Source of the DNA: Treponema sp. UBA1793
Lineage (GTDB): Bacteria > Spirochaetota > Spirochaetia > Treponematales > Treponemataceae
Assembly: GCA_002314445.1 (NCBI GenBank)
Contig: DCFX01000040.1
Location: forward strand, 8,268 to 52,238
DNA: 43,971 nt
Direction: 5' to 3'
The translations under genes and the position numbers were made by a program. The notes under the pieces are model-generated. The model saw nothing but the letters and a program-made list of their open reading frames with translations, did not search any database and was not told where the DNA came from. Within the stretch, counting starts at the first letter, position 1; each line of letters begins with the position of its first letter. Below are positions 42,324-43,971 of this stretch, piece after piece.

Positions 42324-42581
42324 GCATGCTTTCGTGAATTGCCGACAGGCAATTCAGAGAGTTGAAAAGTACAAGGATGTACTTCTGCGACACCCCAAGT
42401 TACATGCCATGGATGGCATGCTTTCGTGAATTGCCGACAGGCAATTCAGAGAGTTGAAAAGTACAAGGATGTACTTCTTCAGCTTCTCAAGTTACATGCC
42501 ATGGATGGCATGCTTTCGTGAATTGCCGACAGGCAATTCAGAGAGTTGAAAAGTACAAGGATGTACTTTTCAACGACTCTC
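42324..42581 (+). repeat. 92-bp tandem repeat, nearly three copies, built of hairpins
   Basis: Copies start at 42324, 42416 and 42508; copies 1 and 2 differ almost only in a 12-base block. Each copy has hairpin 1 (GAATTGCC, loop GACA, GGCAATTC; 42336-42355 in copy 1) and hairpin 2 (AAGTACA, loop AGGA, TGTACTT; 42367-42384). Hairpin 3 (CATGCCA, loop TGGA, TGGCATG) lies at 42403-42420 and 42495-42512. In copy 3 hairpin 2 is extended to a 12-bp stem plus GAGAG/CTCTC (42541-42581) and covers the der stop codon. The array fills the 298-base gap between der and the merR-type gene. It is not a CRISPR array. Confidence 0.95.
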
Positions 42582-43971
42582 CCAGCTCTGTCTGCTTGCT
42601 TTCATTTCAAGCTGTACCGGAATCTTATCAAAACCGAGATCTGAACGGATTTTGTTTTTCAGGTATGTTACATATGTCTGCGGTACGACGTCCGGTTTTG
42701 TCGCAAACAGTAAAAACGAAACAGGATTAACGCTTGTCTGTGTTATGTAGCGGATTTTGAAATGTATTGCTTTGCTTGCAGGAGGCGGATATTGAAAAAG
42801 CCAGTCCTTAAGCGCATTATTTAAAGCCGACGTATCAATTTTATGGGTAAGCTGCCCGTACAGTTCAATCGCGGTGTCGAGTAAATCCTTGACACCCTTT
42901 CCTTCCAGTGCTGAAAGCGGAAGAATCGGTGCGTATTCCATCTGCCCGAACATAATATGGATGTTGTCTGCTGCACTTTTGAATGCAGTACGCCCTTTCT
43001 CCTGCGTATCCCACTTGTTAAGAGCAAAAATGATTCCGCGCCCGCGTTCGTAAGCAAGTCCGCATATCTTTTTAACCTGCTCGTCAAGTCCTTCCTGTGC
43101 ATCGATCATCAGAATCATGATATCGCACTCGTCGAGTGTTTTTATAGCGCGGTTTACTGAGTAATATTCGACGTTTTCTTTTACTTTTGCCTTTTTGCGG
43201 ATGCCTGCAGTATCGAGCACCTGGAAATCTGTCCCGTTGTACGAAAATTTTCCTTCGACAACATCACGTGTCGTGCCTGCGTAATCGCTGACTATTGAAG
43301 CGTTTGAATGTGTGAGCCGGTTCGATAACGTTGATTTGCCCGTATTCGGCTTTCCCATAATTGCAAGGCGTATGACTGGTTTTTTCTCCGATTCAACGAC
43401 GCGCGAGAAATCAAGCCGGGATATTATTTTCTGCGACAGCTCTTCAATATGATCACCGTGCTCTGCAGATACGAAAACAAGTTCGCTGAATCCGAATTTC
43501 GCATATCCGTATGCAATGTCCTTGTTTTTTCCGCCTTCCGTTTTGTTAATTACGGCAATAACCTTATTCCAGAACGGACGCAGCTTTAGTATGAGTTCTT
43601 CGTCCTCTGCCGTTATTCTCTCCGGCTCCAGAAGGAGAAGGATGAGATCTGCCTTTTCCATCATGTACAGCGACTTTTCAACTACAAGCTCGTCCAGTTC
43701 TGCTTCTTTTGTCCCTGCTTTGCGCTCGAGTTTATACCCGCCTGTGTCAACGAGATACACCGGTTCCCCGCAGATTATTGCAGTTCCCTCTACCGGATCA
43801 CGGGTGACACCGGGAGTGGGATCGGTAATTGCTATTTTTTTCTTCATGAAGCAGTTGAACAGCGTAGATTTTCCGACATTCGGACGTCCTGCAATGACGA
43901 CGACCGGACAGTTTAAAAATTCCTTATTCCTCTGCTCTTCATCAATTTTTATCGCTTTTTCTTCTGCCTGT
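42570..43971 (-). CDS. der: Ribosome-biogenesis GTPase Der (EngA), start cut by window
   Basis: A double-GTPase needed for 50S assembly. The frame is open to the window edge, and residues upstream of the ATG at 43847 are clearly family sequence (VVVIAGRPNVGKSTLFNC), so the true start lies outside. First GTPase domain: that P-loop, then TPGVTRDPVEG, VDTGGY and VINKTEG. Second: IMGKPNTGKSTLSNRL, DYAGTTRDVVEG, LDTAGIRKKAK and ALNKWD. The C-terminal KH-like domain ends RQSWESR. The stop codon lies inside the extended hairpin of the third tandem-repeat copy. Confidence 0.96.
   Translation of the reverse strand, partial: QAEEKAIKIDEEQRNKEFLNCPVVVIAGRPNVGKSTLFNCFMKKKIAITDPTPGVTRDPVEGTAIICGEPVYLVDTGGYKLERKAGTKEAELDELVVEKSLYMMEKADLILLLLEPERITAEDEELILKLRPFWNKVIAVINKTEGGKNKDIAYGYAKFGFSELVFVSAEHGDHIEELSQKIISRLDFSRVVESEKKPVIRLAIMGKPNTGKSTLSNRLTHSNASIVSDYAGTTRDVVEGKFSYNGTDFQVLDTAGIRKKAKVKENVEYYSVNRAIKTLDECDIMILMIDAQEGLDEQVKKICGLAYERGRGIIFALNKWDTQEKGRTAFKSAADNIHIMFGQMEYAPILPLSALEGKGVKDLLDTAIELYGQLTHKIDTSALNNALKDWLFQYPPPASKAIHFKIRYITQTSVNPVSFLLFATKPDVVPQTYVTYLKNKIRSDLGFDKIPVQLEMKASRQSWESR

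Noticed and set aside
42324..42581. CRISPR array
   Set aside because: The period is 92 bases, nearly the whole unit is repeated, and there are no unique spacers of regular length; the units are made of hairpins.
42518..42730. Small + strand reading frame starting in the third repeat copy
   Set aside because: It runs antisense through der, its start lies in the repeat hairpin, and it has no ribosome-binding site or recognisable product.

Overview
The window looks like chromosomal DNA of a spirochaete, most likely a free-living or gut-type Treponema. This is inferred from gene content, not from a database search. The pointers are a TmpC/PnrA-type purine nucleoside lipoprotein with its ABC genes, many secreted proteins with lipobox signals, a DUF3160 lipoprotein, and enzymes ending in outer-membrane barrel-like domains. 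No rRNA or tRNA gene, insertion sequence or CRISPR array was seen, and no gap between genes exceeds about 300 bases.

Region 1 (1-18679, all on +) is a beta-1,3-glucan (laminarin, curdlan or callose type) utilisation locus. It holds two LplB/YtcP-type sugar permeases (the first cut by the window edge) and their binding protein. A CBM9-like lipoprotein follows, then a clan GH-A glycosidase fused to a probable outer-membrane beta-barrel. Next come three GH16 endoglucanase lipoproteins, one GH64 lipoprotein, two non-catalytic glycan-binding-type lipoproteins, and a YesM/YesN-type histidine kinase and AraC-type response regulator. The enzymes would cut polymer at the cell surface, the ABC system would import the oligosaccharides, and the two-component system would sense them. 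A shared element resembling ACCTTTCTGAAAA precedes four of the transcription units, including the regulator pair, and may be the regulator's binding site.

Region 2 (18754-27230) holds an AMP-forming acyl-CoA ligase (+). On the - strand it has a DUF3160 lipoprotein, two related small secreted proteins, a trypsin-like protease with a C-terminal barrel, and an SGNH hydrolase.

Region 3 (27350-33606) holds hisG-hisB, a small lipoprotein with a strong promoter, an Lrp-type regulator coupled to an aminotransferase, a TPR protein and rsmG.

Region 4 (33610-43971, all on -) holds a secreted Ser/Thr-rich protein, an HEXXH protein and the pnrA-type nucleoside importer (binding protein, terminator, ATPase, two permeases). 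It ends with an Rsm22-like protein with four cysteines placed as in METTL17, a MerR regulator and der (EngA), cut by the window edge.

The most unusual non-coding signal is a 92-bp tandem repeat at 42324-42581 between der and the merR-type gene. Each unit is a set of hairpins, and each of the three copies contains GTACAAGGATGT, a perfect match to the published SELEX consensus of the RNA-binding regulator CsrA, with GGA in the loop. A second run of three GGA-loop hairpins lies at 20405-20486 in the 3' region of the acyl-CoA ligase gene. Together they are candidates for CsrB-like CsrA-sequestering RNA, which I do not know to be described in spirochaetes.
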